A stretch of DNA of 64,000 nucleotides from Salvia splendens. Lineage: Eukaryota > Streptophyta > Magnoliopsida > Lamiales > Lamiaceae. Location of the stretch: the NCBI RefSeq assembly GCF_004379255.2, contig NW_024599483.1, forward strand, positions 22,526 through 86,525. The letters are read 5' to 3'. Made by a program: the position numbers and the translations under genes. Below, one piece after another: positions 1-11,673 of this stretch (its first letter is position 1; the number at the start of each line of letters is the position of its first letter). The notes beneath the pieces were generated by a model, which made no database searches, had not been told where the DNA came from, and worked only from the letters and a program-made list of their open reading frames with translations.

Positions 1-189
1 TAAATCAAAGATTGCAGCTATGAATCCAATGTAAGACCAGGTTGAAGGCTAGTGTGAACACACTATATTTTTCGACATGGGTTTCTATCTTGTCTTTGAA
101 CTAAACATGATTTGAAACTTAAAAATATGACTGATAGTATATAATTGATGAACATATCCTTGCTACTTACTCTATATATAAGCCAAACA

Positions 190-495
190 TTACACATCAT
201 ATCTCTGAGAATCAACTTTAAGGTTCAGATAACCAAAACCAGGAATATCATTCAGACGGTCTCCGTGAACAACTTCAACGACGGAGCAGATCCCATTGCT
301 CCTCCTCCTCTCCTTCCTTTTCCAATTCGACATTGAAAATCTGAAGCCAACCCATCTAGAAGGCCTCTCTTGAGAGAGGGTCTCAGCACGCTCCAATTCG
401 ACTTTTCTGAAGTAGTCGATCTCCCTCTTCACAAGTGATCCCATGGTGCCTCGCGTGCCCACCTCCAATGGCACTCTCCCACCGCTCATGATCAA
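190..495 (-). CDS. small hypothetical protein, possible plant-conserved family
   Basis: Open frame of 101 codons beginning with MIMSGGRVPLEVGTRG and containing KREIDYFRKVELERAE, a basic stretch (NWKRKERRR) and an ending with IPGFGYLNLKVD. The pattern (Gly-Thr-Arg-Gly start, EIDYF block, basic middle, IPGF-YxNLK near the end) reminds me of small uncharacterised plant proteins of about 100 residues, but I cannot name the family and recall it only loosely. No signal peptide or membrane segment is visible. It lies downstream of, and on the same strand as, the adenosine deaminase-like gene, about 580 bp away. The start is the first ATG of the frame; the second Met (MSGG) is equally possible. A chance frame in transcribed DNA is the alternative. 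Confidence 0.42.
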   Translation of the reverse strand: MIMSGGRVPLEVGTRGTMGSLVKREIDYFRKVELERAETLSQERPSRWVGFRFSMSNWKRKERRRSNGICSVVEVVHGDRLNDIPGFGYLNLKVDSQRYDV

Positions 496-1077
496 AGATC
501 AAGTGTGTACGATTGAGCTTGAGCCCTTGGTTTTTGGTCTTGTCGATCTCCTCGTCTTCCTGCCTTCAAATCTACTTAAATCGGAGAGCATGAGACTTCT
601 GCTGGACACAGAAGCATCTACATCATCTGCCGTTTTACAGCAAGGATGGAATGATAATGCTGCTATTGCAAGGGGTTATATCAGCACAGCACAGCACAGC
701 ACACCCCTCTTAAGTTTAGAATCAGGCCATAATACGCATGCATTGCCACTTACCTTGTCCACCTAAAAAAGATGCAAATCGAAAGAGCATAAATTTACAT
801 GCCCTTATCTCACTTGAGAGGTAGTGCTCAAAATGATGATATCTCAAGAGTGCAATTGAAGGGAATGACTTTAGTTAAAGTAGTGGATAATTTAATAATC
901 TGAACCAGATAACTATGGCCTAGTTTAATTTGTAATCATTAAATCTTCCCCTTGCAGTGCATAACATAATACTATTAGACATGGAGCGGTTAAAACTTTG
1001 CTCATTTTGCACACAGGTAACCTACAACATTAGCTAAACAAATTGTTTGTTTAAGAGAGTTCAATTCACTGAGCAGA
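496..1077. other. intergenic spacer
   Basis: AT-rich spacer between the small reading frame and the last exon of the adenosine deaminase-like gene. It probably holds the 3' UTR of the latter and the promoter/5' UTR of the former. I see no other gene or repeat here. Confidence 0.5.
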
Positions 1078-3659
1078 TTACAAGTTGAGTTTGGTGTGAG
1101 CTGAGGCAAATATTGCCTTCAAATCTTCCTTTACTCTCCCACTTGCGAAAATGAAGTCTACGGCTTTTTGCGCAAGCTGAAACATCTCCCTCTTTCCAAG
1201 ACCTTGATACCAGAAAAACGAGAAGAAAACAGAAAAAATATTCATGATGCTAAATCAGGGCGTAGAATCAAATTCACATACCCAAAATACAAAATGGTAG
1301 ACCTACCAAAGGCAGATGAGGCAAGGGCATACTCAGCAGACAGACTGGTGGAGAGGACCCCAGTATCATCAGTGCACAAAATCAGAGGATGGTTTGGTTT
1401 GTATAGATCAGCTGCAAGAAACATTAAGCTCTTACAAACTCCGTATTTAGCATTTTTTTCTTTTCTTTTCATCAATGTGGAAATTATTATAGCACATTTG
1501 AGATTATCAACATTCAAAACATACTAGCATGGAACCTCTAAACCATATTAAGAGAGGGTTGTGGAATCTAACCAAAGTGGTGAACATCCGCAGAAGCAAT
1601 AGTTTCAGTTTTAATATTGGAGGTCAAACAAATCTCCACCTGTTAGTTGGAATGAACAGTTAATCAGGAGCATAAATATTAAATAAGCGAAAATACGACA
1701 CATGATGCAACAGGCAATGGCGATCTATATTTATATTCAAAGACTATTTTTGCAATATTGTTAAAACATGGTTGGGGTATTTGTAATGAGCATAACCCTG
1801 TAATCTATGTTCATTTTTTAAAACAATTTAGGAATACATACAAAAAAATGAGTGGGGTGATTGTAACGAGCATAAATCGTGTACAGTAATAGTATTAAGC
1901 ATGCCTTCCACAACAAAAAAATTGCTGCCACAAGTCACCAAATTAGAAGAAGATGATGGAGAAAGAAAATAAAGAGAAGCACAGAAGAAAAGAAAACTTT
2001 ACTGGAATTTCAAGTCTTTTCAAAAGCTTCCAGTCTTCATCTTCAAGGCAACAGGCATGCCCGATTCTCTTGGGAAGAAAATCTAGCATTGCACGAATTT
2101 CAACCGGATTGGGTACCTATAAACACTAGGTTGTAGAAAAAATGCTTAGAATAACAACAATTTTGGCACCATGAGAAATGAAATTATAGAAGGGATAGAT
2201 CAAATACACCTCTCCACAATGTAGGGTATTGGAAGGCCTTGCTTTTTAGCAAATTCTAATGCTGGTAAAAACGTCAGCCTATACAAAGAAGAATCAGATA
2301 TTCATCATCTCCACGCAAACAGAGTGTTGGTGTATCATGTATGACAAGTAGTGTAAGCTACCATTGACCAACATTAGGGTTGCCACAAAGATCTATGCCC
2401 ACTACCCCAAAATCTTTCAGTTCCACCGCAAGCTCCACCTTCAAAAATAGGTAACATACCATAAGGTCTCTAGATCCAAACAATTTAAAACCTGGAGCTT
2501 CTTCTGGTCATAGACTAGCTTACAGTTTCCATAGCAGCTTCAGTTGTCTCATGACTGTCAATACTTAGAAGTAGCCTCACATATATCTTCTTGCTTCCAA
2601 TGCCATTGCGTAAACCATCCACGGAATGAGAATGCGCAAAAGCATCTGTCTTCAGTTCACCAGAAAGATCTACCTCAACTGAATTGACAGATCTTATCCC
2701 CTCTAGAACTGCTTCCACGTATGAGCGCTTGCTCATAGCTTTAGAATCATTCCTCTGCATTTCAAAAGTGTCAGAATTGTAAATTTAAAATAATACACTG
2801 GCAAAAACAATTAGACTCTCCGGACGGTCGGGGGTCGGCCGCCCCCACATGCCCCCTAAATCGGCCACTGCATAATAACAAGACTATCTTACTCAGGAAT
2901 GTATCAAGAAGTCTTCAAGCAATATAAGATATACCTTCGGAGTCGTTCTTAATTCCAGATAGACGACATTGTCTGCAGCAAAATCCTCAATAACCTGTCC
3001 ACATGAAGTTGAAATAAGAGGGTGAAAAGCGTGGGATACAGAACAATAGCCACCTGAAAAGTTTGTGCACTCCCACCTCTTTTGTTATCCTAGCAACAGT
3101 TTTGTGGTCTGTTGTAATAATATGAATCAAATCAAACATCTTGAATACTTCATTCAGAGCTCGATCGCCTGGAAACACACAACGTTCAATTCACTTCTAG
3201 GTCAACATCAAAATTTTATGTTCATCTTGCCTTAATCCATCAATGCCAAACAAAAGGAGGTCTTAATCTAAACTTGCAACTATTGGGATTAAAACTAAAC
3301 GAGAATTTACTTGATGATTTTAAAAAAAGTCGAGTAATATGAAACTGAACATGATTATAACAGAAGAGGATTGCCAGACTTTTCAGAATAACATGCTCGA
3401 CATCTGAGAAAACGATAGAACCCTTCTCCCCTAGTTCCCTAGCAAGCTCCCTGCACATGATGATTTTCCGTTTAAAAGAAAAAACAGGTCAAAGATTATT
3501 TAAATACCAGGAGAATGTAGATTCAGTAGTATTAGCAGAAAATGAGTGAAATGAAACAGCGAGATTTGAGAGTTCGGCGTACAGCAATGTGGAGTCTCTT
3601 ATTGAGCCATTGAGATGCGCGTGAAGTTCAATTTTAGGCATTGACACACACCACTCCAT
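1078..3659 (-). CDS. adenosine deaminase-like protein (N6-methyl-AMP deaminase type), one frameshift
   Basis: Eleven exons can be followed with GT-AG junctions in phase: 3659-3583, 3450-3380, 3168-3077, 2994-2935, 2754-2524, 2438-2362, 2278-2210, 2116-2003, 1639-1573, 1411-1307 and 1202-1078. The product matches plant ADAL/MAPDA, which removes the N6-methyl-amino group of N6-mAMP to give IMP in the cytosol. Visible active-site motifs are PKIELHAHLNGS (zinc-binding HxH), GIDLCGNP, CLTSNI and LCTDDTGV. The start MEWCVSMPKIELHAHL fits the family. Coding length is 1088 bases, one short of 363 codons (362 residues plus stop). The missing base lies near 2226-2227 in exon 7, just before the catalytic HCGE motif, which is readable only in the shifted frame; the unshifted frame then meets a stop in exon 8. 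Either a recent pseudogene or a sequence error; all other exons and splice sites look sound. Confidence 0.9.
2820..2866. repeat. fossil hAT-like element end in ADA-like intron
   Basis: A GC-rich patch in intron 4 (GGGGGTCGGCCGCCCCCAC ... TAAATCGGCCACTG) has the same word order as the terminal 45 bases of the hAT-like element ending at 42288 (GGGTCGGCCGACCCC ... CTAGATCCGCCGCTG). It looks like a decayed end of the same family. No partner end is evident. Confidence 0.4.
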
Positions 3660-5522
3660 GTCTCTCCACTTGCAACACAATCTATAACACAATATTAATG
3701 ACATTGTACATGAAATTCGATCTCAATTCCACAACTTGAACTGAGAGCTAAGTCAAGCAAACAAAATCAACTTATGATCTTAATCACACCGCACTAATTA
3801 TGTCAAAGCAGAAGAACAACTTGTAAGGCAGTAGCTACCTAAACTAGGAATATTTAAATCGCAAAGACTCTCATGCTGCATGCATGCGTACAATGAAGCT
3901 CTGTACACAGACCCAAGTCACCCAACCAGCTCACAAATTGATGAAACCAATAGCTAACAAAAGTTTCAGCTTCTACTTTGTGTGCATAATTTCATTTTTT
4001 AAGTTTCATTTGAAATCTCATATATCCAATTAATATTAATCCTGCTTTGTAAGTGTAATTTCATTTATTTTTTTAACGTCTCATTCATTCTCAAGAAAAT
4101 CTCATTTATATTAAGGTGGCAGAGGGGCGCACCGAAGTTCCATCCACACTCATTGCAGATGTATGCACCATAGAACCCTTTTAACTTAATTGGACTTAAA
4201 AGAATTAATTTACTTAAACATCTAGCGTCATTCTTGATTCATCAAACACTTCCTATCATAAGGTAAACTTCTAAGAATGTAACAGAATTTTTGAAAACAT
4301 AAAGAAATTCTTATTCATTTTCTTCATTCTGGTCCAGGTGATCTTTTTATTCTTTTATTTACTAAGACGCAACAGCGAAACGCTTTTCAAATTAAATCAA
4401 CTCCAAAATTTGGGCCGAACTGTAATCAACACTTCCAGCTCAATATTGCTCACCAAGAAAGTCCCAACTCTCCCAACTCTGCAGATTGTGTCTCCCTCCC
4501 CATTAACAAAACTGAAAATTCTTCCTCTCAAACTTCTTCTTCTCTGATAGATTGCCCAGGAAATTTTCTGTTCAACCACCACCTCCGCCGAACACCATTA
4601 CAACGGAAAAAGCACATCTACTTCCTTGAAAATTCCAGTGAAACAACATACAACCGCTGCCCTCTTCTCGGACACAACCAGCCACAGCGCCACCCCTCTC
4701 GCCTCTAACTTGGACAACAGCCTATAATTCCCCCCCAAAGCCAGCTCTCCTGGCGCCATTCCTCCCCAAATCCCCAGGGTCCAAATTCAGTCAACAACAA
4801 AAAGGATAAAAAAATCCATACCTTTTTTCTCTCTCTAAAATCTAATTCTTTTCAATCTATATATCATATGTTATTATTGTTTAAAATTTTCTTTTCTATA
4901 CATAAAACTAGTGTAGGCAGATCATGGAAATATAAGTGAAATGGTTTTGGTGAATGTGATTATGCCAAAACAACTAGATGGAATTTTATCTGAGTGAAAT
5001 TGCACATCAAAATTGATTGAGAATATAGGTTGCTGTGGTTATTGATTTACTGCAAGATAATATGATTTTTGAGTGATGAGGTTCTTGTTCATGACAAAAT
5101 TAAAGGAGATGAATAGCAGAATTTCCAGAGTGTAAATAGGCTTAAAACTTGAGTTGAGAAATTACCGACTGAAACTTGTAGGAAAACTGCCAGCAGAAAC
5201 TTGCTATGATAAACTTGGCGTAGTTGTTTGAGTTGAAAATTTGGGGAAGCTACAGAGTGTGGTTTCTGGTGAAGTAGTACGAGTACTATGTAAACCGCAA
5301 AATAACAGAATTTCTGGATTTGGGCTTCATAATATTTCAAAGATACAGCTAATATCCAGCAAAAAAAACCATCTTTAAATTAAATTTATAAAACTAAAGC
5401 CCAGCAGTTTAACTTGGTCCAGAGACTAATTCAAGTTTTCTGAATACTGAGAATTTGCACATGATATGTATTAATGACATCAATATATTTTTTAATGTAG
5501 TCAACTATTTCTTAATCACTAA
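3660..5522. other. intergenic region upstream of the ADA-like gene
   Basis: AT-rich DNA with a pyrimidine-rich stretch around 4330-4870. It must contain the promoter of the adenosine deaminase-like gene, but no clear core element stands out. The short open frames here have no protein-like composition. I see nothing else. Confidence 0.4.
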
Positions 5523-5890
5523 GAGAATGGAGCCTCTTAGATAAGAGTATGGATGTGATTCCAGACTCACATTTATTCATTTTTACTCTCTCCTCTTTTA
5601 CAAGAGCACAACACCAACATTTATATTCTTCCACAAGAGAATATTCAAGGGTCTCATCATTCTATTATTTAATTTAAACAAAAACATTTCCACAATATAA
5701 AAATGCATTAAAAATACCCGAACTACTATTACAAATTACAAAAAAATAAAAATTACATAATTAAAATTCTAAAAATTAAAAATCACACGCTTAAAATCCT
5801 AAAAATTAAAAATTACATAATTAAAATCTTACAAATTAAAAATTATATAATTAAATCCTAAAAAATACATTCGTGGAAATTTAAAGAAGA

Positions 5891-6399
5891 TTAGTCCGAT
5901 GGCGGTATCCCCAACTGTTTTCGGAGAGCTCGTATCATTGCATGATGCGCATCAAATTGCTCGGGAGTCATCCGAGACGCATCGGCTTTAGTGGCTTGAT
6001 ACAAAATGACCTGCAAACTGTTATTGGGGGTGGAGGCGGCACAAAGGGAGCGGGAGCCTGCGGTTCGGCTGGGTCGCGGCGCGCCGACGGCTGGCCATCG
6101 GTTGTTTCCTTCCTCGCGGCCGGCGTCGGCTTGCCACCTCGTCCTCGCCGGCGTGGGATAGGGATAACGTCCTCGACCGTTTGCTGGATGAGCTGGAGGA
6201 GGATCAAACGTCTCCCTTATACTTCGGATGAAGACGCACCTCCTGCCAAGTGTTGAGATGCTTGAATGGTTTGTAATGCATTGATTGGTAGGTCGACATG
6301 GCGGCCGTGATGATGTCGACCTCGCTCGTGCCGCTCCCTGCAGAACCATTCGTGGTTCCATCCGCGAGAGTTGGAGGGGTGATCGCCGGAGCCGGACAT
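5891..6399 (-). pseudogene. internally deleted Harbinger ORF1 (Myb/SANT-like)
   Basis: Starts MSGSGDHPSNSRGWNHEWF, as in the copy at 20152, then jumps directly to the SGTSEVDIITAAMSTYQS region, so the whole trihelix/SANT part is missing. The rest is in mixed frames (NALQTIQ..., then the ARKE/QPSARRD serine-arginine-rich part and MTPEQFDAHHAMIRALRKQLGIPPSD at the end). ORF1 proteins of PIF/Harbinger elements bind the element ends and help the transposase; this copy cannot. Confidence 0.7.
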
Positions 6400-8548
6400 T
6401 TTTGCAAGCGAGAAAGAGTGAGAATTTAGAGAGAAGTATATTGATGAGAGAATTGTTTGGTGTACTGTGGTGTAATTTTATGTGTTAAAATATGGGTATT
6501 TATAGATGAAAATGTGAATTTTGGGGTAAAAATACTGAAAAATAAATTAAAAATGAAAAACGGATATATTTTATTGAAAGTTAGAATATATATATATATA
6601 TATATATAGGATTTTGATCAAAACAAGTATCCCATTAAATCAAGAAATACAGACCGCATTTAGACCATTGGATTAGGTGAGTTAATCTTATGATTAGAAG
6701 ATCTTATGGCTTTAATTATTTTTCAAGTATTATTATTTTAATCACTTCAAATACTAAGGGGTTACTAATGTCATTCTCTTCCATCCGACTGTTATTGCAA
6801 TCCCTATAATCATGCACCTTTCTCTTCCATTAACAAATGTTAGCGTGATTTTGGAGTTAACATTCATCATCTTCAACTCCTGCGTATTTTCCATCTTCTT
6901 CAGCCAATCTCCCATTAATATTCCAGTATACTTCTTTTCATGAAGATTTATTATATTCAATCAATTAGTTTTCTGATTAATCAGTGTTGTTAATATCGTT
7001 GTACACTCCGTCGGCGTTTCTTTCATCGGTAATTTCTGTTCTTATCATTCTCTCATTTTGTAATTAACTTCCTCAGTCGTTATCATTATTAAACCTGTAA
7101 ATTCACTTTCTTAATTTCCTCTAATTATGTTTCATGATTTCGTAACTTACATTTGTTGGTTTTTTTCCCATAGATTTCTGTAAATCTGTTAAATTCACTT
7201 TCTTAATGGAAACCTTAACGCATACTACTTCGCTTGGTTACAATTAATCATCCTCCGATGATGTTTTAGAGAATATAGGTTATGTTTTTAATTATTTTCG
7301 TTACAGTTTTCGTCCTTTCTGCTGGGCTTTGTTGGGAATTGCGATAAATTAAAGAGAAAGAAAAGCGGCGGTCTAGAAGAAATTCTGAAGTTTGATACCA
7401 TGTATTCTCTTTATTGAAGTAACGTCAGTTTAAGTTTTTTATTGGACTCCATTTTATTTGCATTGTCAGGTTGTTTGAAACTCCCTTCGTTCAGATTTGT
7501 ATTAGGCATCCTAGTACTCGGTAGTTTTATGTAATGACTCGAATATCGGATTATTATGACCCAATTTACCCATAAGTTGACATGACCCAAATATTCGTTT
7601 AGTATGACCCAAAGAATGGATGATGTTTGGGTTATTGTTTGTGTAATCTTCGGCCGTATTAATATTGGGTTTTTTAATATGTCAAAAACACGAGAATAAT
7701 CATGTATTTTACTTCAGTTTGTTTGATACGAACATTTCAATCAGATTTGTACTCCTCAGTGTTATATAATGACCCTAATGTTTATTTATTATGACACATA
7801 TTAACCATATGATGCTATGACCCAAATATTCATTTATTATGACTCAATGTATGAATTCTCAGATACTATTATTTTTTTGCCTAATTATGCTCATAATGAC
7901 TCTTACCTGCATATATTATGACATGAACTGCTAATTTACTTAATCAATTTTTTCTCACAAGTTGCTTAGTTACAGTACAAAAATTCCCGCAACAAATTAA
8001 TAATTTTATTTTTATCTTTTTTGCTCAAAATGACTCTAACATGTATGAAGTATGACATAGAGTCATCTTATACTGTGTTTTTACTTTTCAGAAGAGATCA
8101 AACAACCATCATAATTTACCTTGGTCATAGAGTCAGAAAAATAATTCATATTAAAATCTAATTTGAAGAAACAATAAAATCCAATGTCATTTTAAAGTAT
8201 CACCCTTTGATAAAAATAAAATGTTTGAAAATCCATACGTTAAATACGCACATAATTATATCAATGAAACATACTTTAAATCCAAAATTTATGACGTGGC
8301 CATTACAGAAGCTCTGTAGCTTGCTATCATCTTTTTAACGTCGATCTTCATCTTCTTGTTGTCTGTTGCATAATGTTTGGCTGTCGATGTTTTATTGGAA
8401 ATGGAGCTGTGATTATTTTCGGTCAACTTCAACACAATAGTTTTTAGCTCTTAAATACTGAAGCACACCCTTATATGTAGTCGATAGTCCACAATTCCAA
8501 TGGCTTCTCACCCATGTTGACTTCCATCTAAGAAAATAATCACTGTAG

Positions 8549-8642
8549 TCACTTATGACATAAAAGTGATACAAACATGACCTAATTCATATATTTCACT
8601 TATGACATAAAAGTGATACAAACATGACCTAATTCATATATT
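8549..8642. repeat. 47-bp tandem duplication
   Basis: Two adjacent 47-bp copies beginning TCACTTATGACATAAAAGTG, identical or nearly so, within the long-TIR element. Probably a recent slippage or unequal-exchange event. Confidence 0.85.
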
Positions 8643-8819
8643 GTTACTACATAACCCATAAAACTATTCCAATGCTAATCAGTGACCATTACATTTATTT
8701 TAGGTGATTCCAGATTGAATGCAACTTATAGAAACAATAATAATTTGTAAACATGACACAAAACTGTTACATATATGACCTAATACATTTCTGGTATATG
8801 AAATGAAATTCTAAGAGAC

Positions 8820-9540
8820 ATTCTTAGTTTTTTCTGGAAATCTATTACCTTTTAAAGCATTGGATCCATCAATTGTGGGAGCCTTAGTAGATTCCTTTCC
8901 AATTTCTGGTGTTGCCATTTCGTTTCCGATTGTGCTGTAGATTAAATGCCAGCAGTTATTAATAAAAATTATTTTTCCAAAAATTTAACTAAACCCACAT
9001 TTAAGGTCATGTTACCCATTTTCAACAAAAAATATTAAAGTTCAGTTCACATTTCTCCATTACTGAAAAAGACATCTCGGTAAGTACCTTTTTCAGAACC
9101 ATTCATATTTGCTTAGGCCTCGCCTTTGCCATCAATGATTCCCTCGGAATTGTTCTTCAAAGTTCGCCAACCAGATTGAGCGGCTATTCGAAACACAACC
9201 AAGGTTAGAAAATTAGGACAAAATTTAAAAATCCAAACAATTGACACCGAAATGACCCAAATCTAGGCAGCCAAATACCATTTTTCGGAGGTTGGTTTTG
9301 TGCTTCTTTCTTGCTCACCTTCATCCTTTCATGAACTTGTGGATAGCGAATAAAAATGCCAGAAATCGTGAATCAATTTTGACCCAAAAAATAAAAATAG
9401 AAGTTATTAGAAAGTTTTATTAACCTTTATGGTCCACGATCCCTGCTCCGGCAGAGCGAGTGGTCGTCGGCGCTAAAGAAGCGTCGCTGTTGAGAGATAT
9501 CGCCGATTTCGCTGAAGCGTGTGAAATAAATTTATAGGGT
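8820..9540 (-). pseudogene. exon-like coding fragments inside the long-TIR element
   Basis: On the reverse strand, short stretches read like protein exons separated by intron-like DNA: HASAKSAISLNSDASLA (about 9420-9530), VHERMKVSKKEAQNQPPK (about 9285-9350), SGWRTLKNNSEGIIDGKGEA (about 9120-9185) and STIGNEMATPEIGKESTKAP (about 8865-8940). They may be the N-terminal, low-complexity part of an element-encoded or captured gene. I cannot name it. No start-to-stop model is possible. Confidence 0.3.
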
Positions 9541-10006
9541 TTTTTGGTTTAGGAGTGAATGATTTTGTGTTGTTTGCTTTGAAGAAATGATAAACTTTTT
9601 CTCTCTCTCACCTTATATCTAGCGTAGGAAATGAAAATGCATTTTGTTGTCAATATTAATAAATCCCATAAAATCCGCCCACTAAAACGGCAGTTGACGG
9701 TTCCACTTATTTGTTGTACCGAAAATGCCCTTCTTATGACCGAAATTTCATTTGTCATGACACAAGCGAAATGAATTATAGACTAAATCGTGGCCCTTAA
9801 TTACTAAATCTGATGGTTGATATTTGGGCTGTATGTTGTTACTTAGAGGGATTTTTTTATAGATTAAAACCCTATATATATATATATATATTAATTTAAA
9901 TCTGATTTTTATATATTTTTCAAAAAAAAAGAAAAAAGAAAATATCCAACGGCATTGCTATTGGCAAATTAGAGCCCGCCACGTCAACCTGCTCTTCGGT
10001 ACGGTG

Positions 10007-10110
10007 GTGCTCGATGCTAAGAGCAGGGCCGTGCCGTCGGCAAGAGCACAACGGCAAGCAGGGTACTCGTCGCACCGTCGGTACGGGCCTGCTCTTAGCA
10101 TCGAGCACCA
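10007..10110. repeat. perfect 22-bp inverted repeat, long hairpin
   Basis: GGTGCTCGATGCTAAGAGCA near 10008 is repeated exactly in reverse complement near 10090-10110, and the intervening GC-rich arms are also partly complementary. Transcribed from either strand this would fold into a hairpin of roughly 45 bp. It lies at the end of the Harbinger copy. Confidence 0.7.
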
Positions 10111-10125
10111 ATGTGGATGCTTTAA

Positions 10126-10449
10126 ATATATTAGGTTGTCCACGAGCCCAAGACCCGTAATATTTTATACTTTCAATTATACTTGAAGGAACAATTATTT
10201 CATGAATCATAATTTTATTCAAGAAAGAAAAAATAAGACCAAACATATTATGCGGTGTATATTAGTGTGTATAAATATGGTTAGATCGGTGATATTTACG
10301 GTTTGGACCGGATAGAAAAAGCTAATTAACCACACAATCCACACACTTTAAGAGTGGATCTGGTTGATTTAATCAAAACTGATTCAACATTATTAGTAGG
10401 AATTGATAATACATCAAATGATCCAAATAAGAAAAATAATATCAATAAT
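10126..10449. other. intergenic spacer
   Basis: AT-rich spacer between two elements. No gene, no clear repeat. Confidence 0.4.
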
Positions 10450-11119
10450 TAGGCCTAGCAAAACGGATAGCGAGAATGGGGTATTTCCCGACCCAATAGC
10501 CGATAGTTGACAGGTATCGGGTATTCGCTAGTTGACAAAATCGGAAACGGGGCGGGTATGGGGTAGTGCCTTTTGGTGATTGTCAGATATCGTTTGTACT
10601 CGAAAGAGACAATTAATTACAAAATGAGTTGACAAATAAATAGATTAAGGTTTTGTAATTTCAATTTCACCTCACTTTTTAATTTTACACAAATGAGTTG
10701 GCAAACCCTATTGTTTCATCCGCATTCACTCATCACCACCGGACGACAACCTCTCTTTGCTCAACGCCAAGCATTGAAGGTCGACCTCTCCCATTGCGCT
10801 CACTCGTAGACGGCTCGCTGTCACCGCCTCCCGCTCGACGCCACACCTCACCAACCGCAGCCTATTTGACGACTGACACACAATCAGATTCCAACTACAT
10901 GTTTTTTTTGACAGATTGAAGATGTTTTTTAATCAATTTTATTGAACTACAATTGGGTGAGGATACCACAAGCATTGGGTGCTGGGATTAATATCCAACA
11001 TAGGCATCAGGCATACCCGATTTGTTCATGGGAAAAGTATCAAGTGAGATAATGAGGCCATGAGGGCGAAGTTGGGTGTGGGTATCCGCTTGTACCCGTT
11101 TTGCCCGGGCTGGCTATAA
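10450..11119. mobile_element. hAT-like element rich in GGGTATCGGG-type words
   Basis: Left end TAGGCCTAGCAAAACGGATA and right end (reverse strand) AGCCAGCCCGGGCAAAACGG share an inverted repeat. The subterminal regions contain GGGTATCGGGTATTCGC-like words as in the element at 16211. Flanks TCAATAAT and TCAATATT match at 7 of 8 positions, suggesting the 8-bp target duplication of hAT elements. The interior short frame at 10698-10919 is proline/serine-rich and does not look like transposase. Confidence 0.5.
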
Positions 11120-11128
11120 TCAATATTA

Positions 11129-11618
11129 CTCCATCCGTACATCTGTAATAAAGAAGTTTCTTTTTTTGCATGAGATTTTAAAAATTGTGTTAAAAAGTGA
11201 GTTAAGTAAAGAGAGAATAAAACAGAAAAAGAAAAATGTAGAGAGATGGAGAGAAATCAAAGTAATAGCAGAGAAATATATTCTTTTGGCCAAAGTAAAA
11301 ATGGCTCAGCCACAGTGAGACAATCTAAAAAGAATTACTCCATCCGCCTCCGAATAAGAGTCGCTAATTTCCATTTTGGGTTGTCCCCCATTAGGAGTCA
11401 CTCTTCATTTTTACCATAAATGGTAGTAGGTCTCACATTCCACTAACTCACTCCACTCATATTTTATTATAAAACCAATATAAAAATGTGGGTCCCACAT
11501 TCCACTAACTTTTTCAACCAACTTTTCTCTACATTTTTTAAAACTCGTGCCCGGTCAAAGAGCGACTCCTATTAGGGGACGGAGGGAGTACAATTTAGCT
11601 ATAGAGGAACAGATGGAG
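11129..11618. mobile_element. Stowaway-type MITE (outer)
   Basis: Ends CTCCATCCGTACATCTG and (reverse strand) CTCCATCTGTTCCTCTA, flanked by TA on both sides (11127-11128, 11619-11620), the target duplication of Tc1/mariner-derived MITEs. Another Stowaway (11338-11588) sits inside. Confidence 0.75.
11338..11588. mobile_element. Stowaway-type MITE (inner)
   Basis: Ends CTCCATCCGCCTCCGAATAA and (reverse strand) CTCCCTCCGTCCCCTAATAG with flanking TA. About 250 bp, non-coding. Inserted into the outer Stowaway, so it is the younger of the two. Confidence 0.85.
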
Positions 11619-11673
11619 TACCTTTGTAGATAATGCATTGATTGCAATTTCAACATCTTGCCCATGCTGACTA

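Larger units (their letters stand above)
6595..9885. mobile_element. Mutator-like or other long-TIR DNA element, non-autonomous
   Basis: Both ends carry a related sequence pointing inward: left TATATAGGATTTTGATC, right (reverse strand) TATATAGGGTTTTAATC. A second similar block follows further in (left CAGACCGCATTTAGACCAT near 6650; right, reverse strand, CAGCCCAAATATCAACCAT). That is about 90 bp of imperfect terminal inverted repeat, as in MULEs. The insertion lies in an (AT)n tract inside the Harbinger copy, so the target duplication cannot be read. The interior is AT-rich with many TATGACCCAAAT-type words and no transposase frame. Confidence 0.5.
5523..10122 (-). mobile_element. PIF/Harbinger-like element, split by a 3.3 kb insertion
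   Basis: The two halves (5523 to about 6594 and about 9886-10122) together match, in reverse orientation, the element at 19729-21579: terminal GAG-CAT-CC-like repeats, a short 5' leader, a remnant ORF1 and AT-rich 3' region with many AAATTACATAATTAAAATC units. TAA flanks both ends (5520-5522 and 10123-10125), the 3-bp target duplication expected for PIF/Harbinger. The middle is occupied by the long-TIR element at about 6595-9885. The termini are degenerate and the element has no transposase. Confidence 0.7.
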
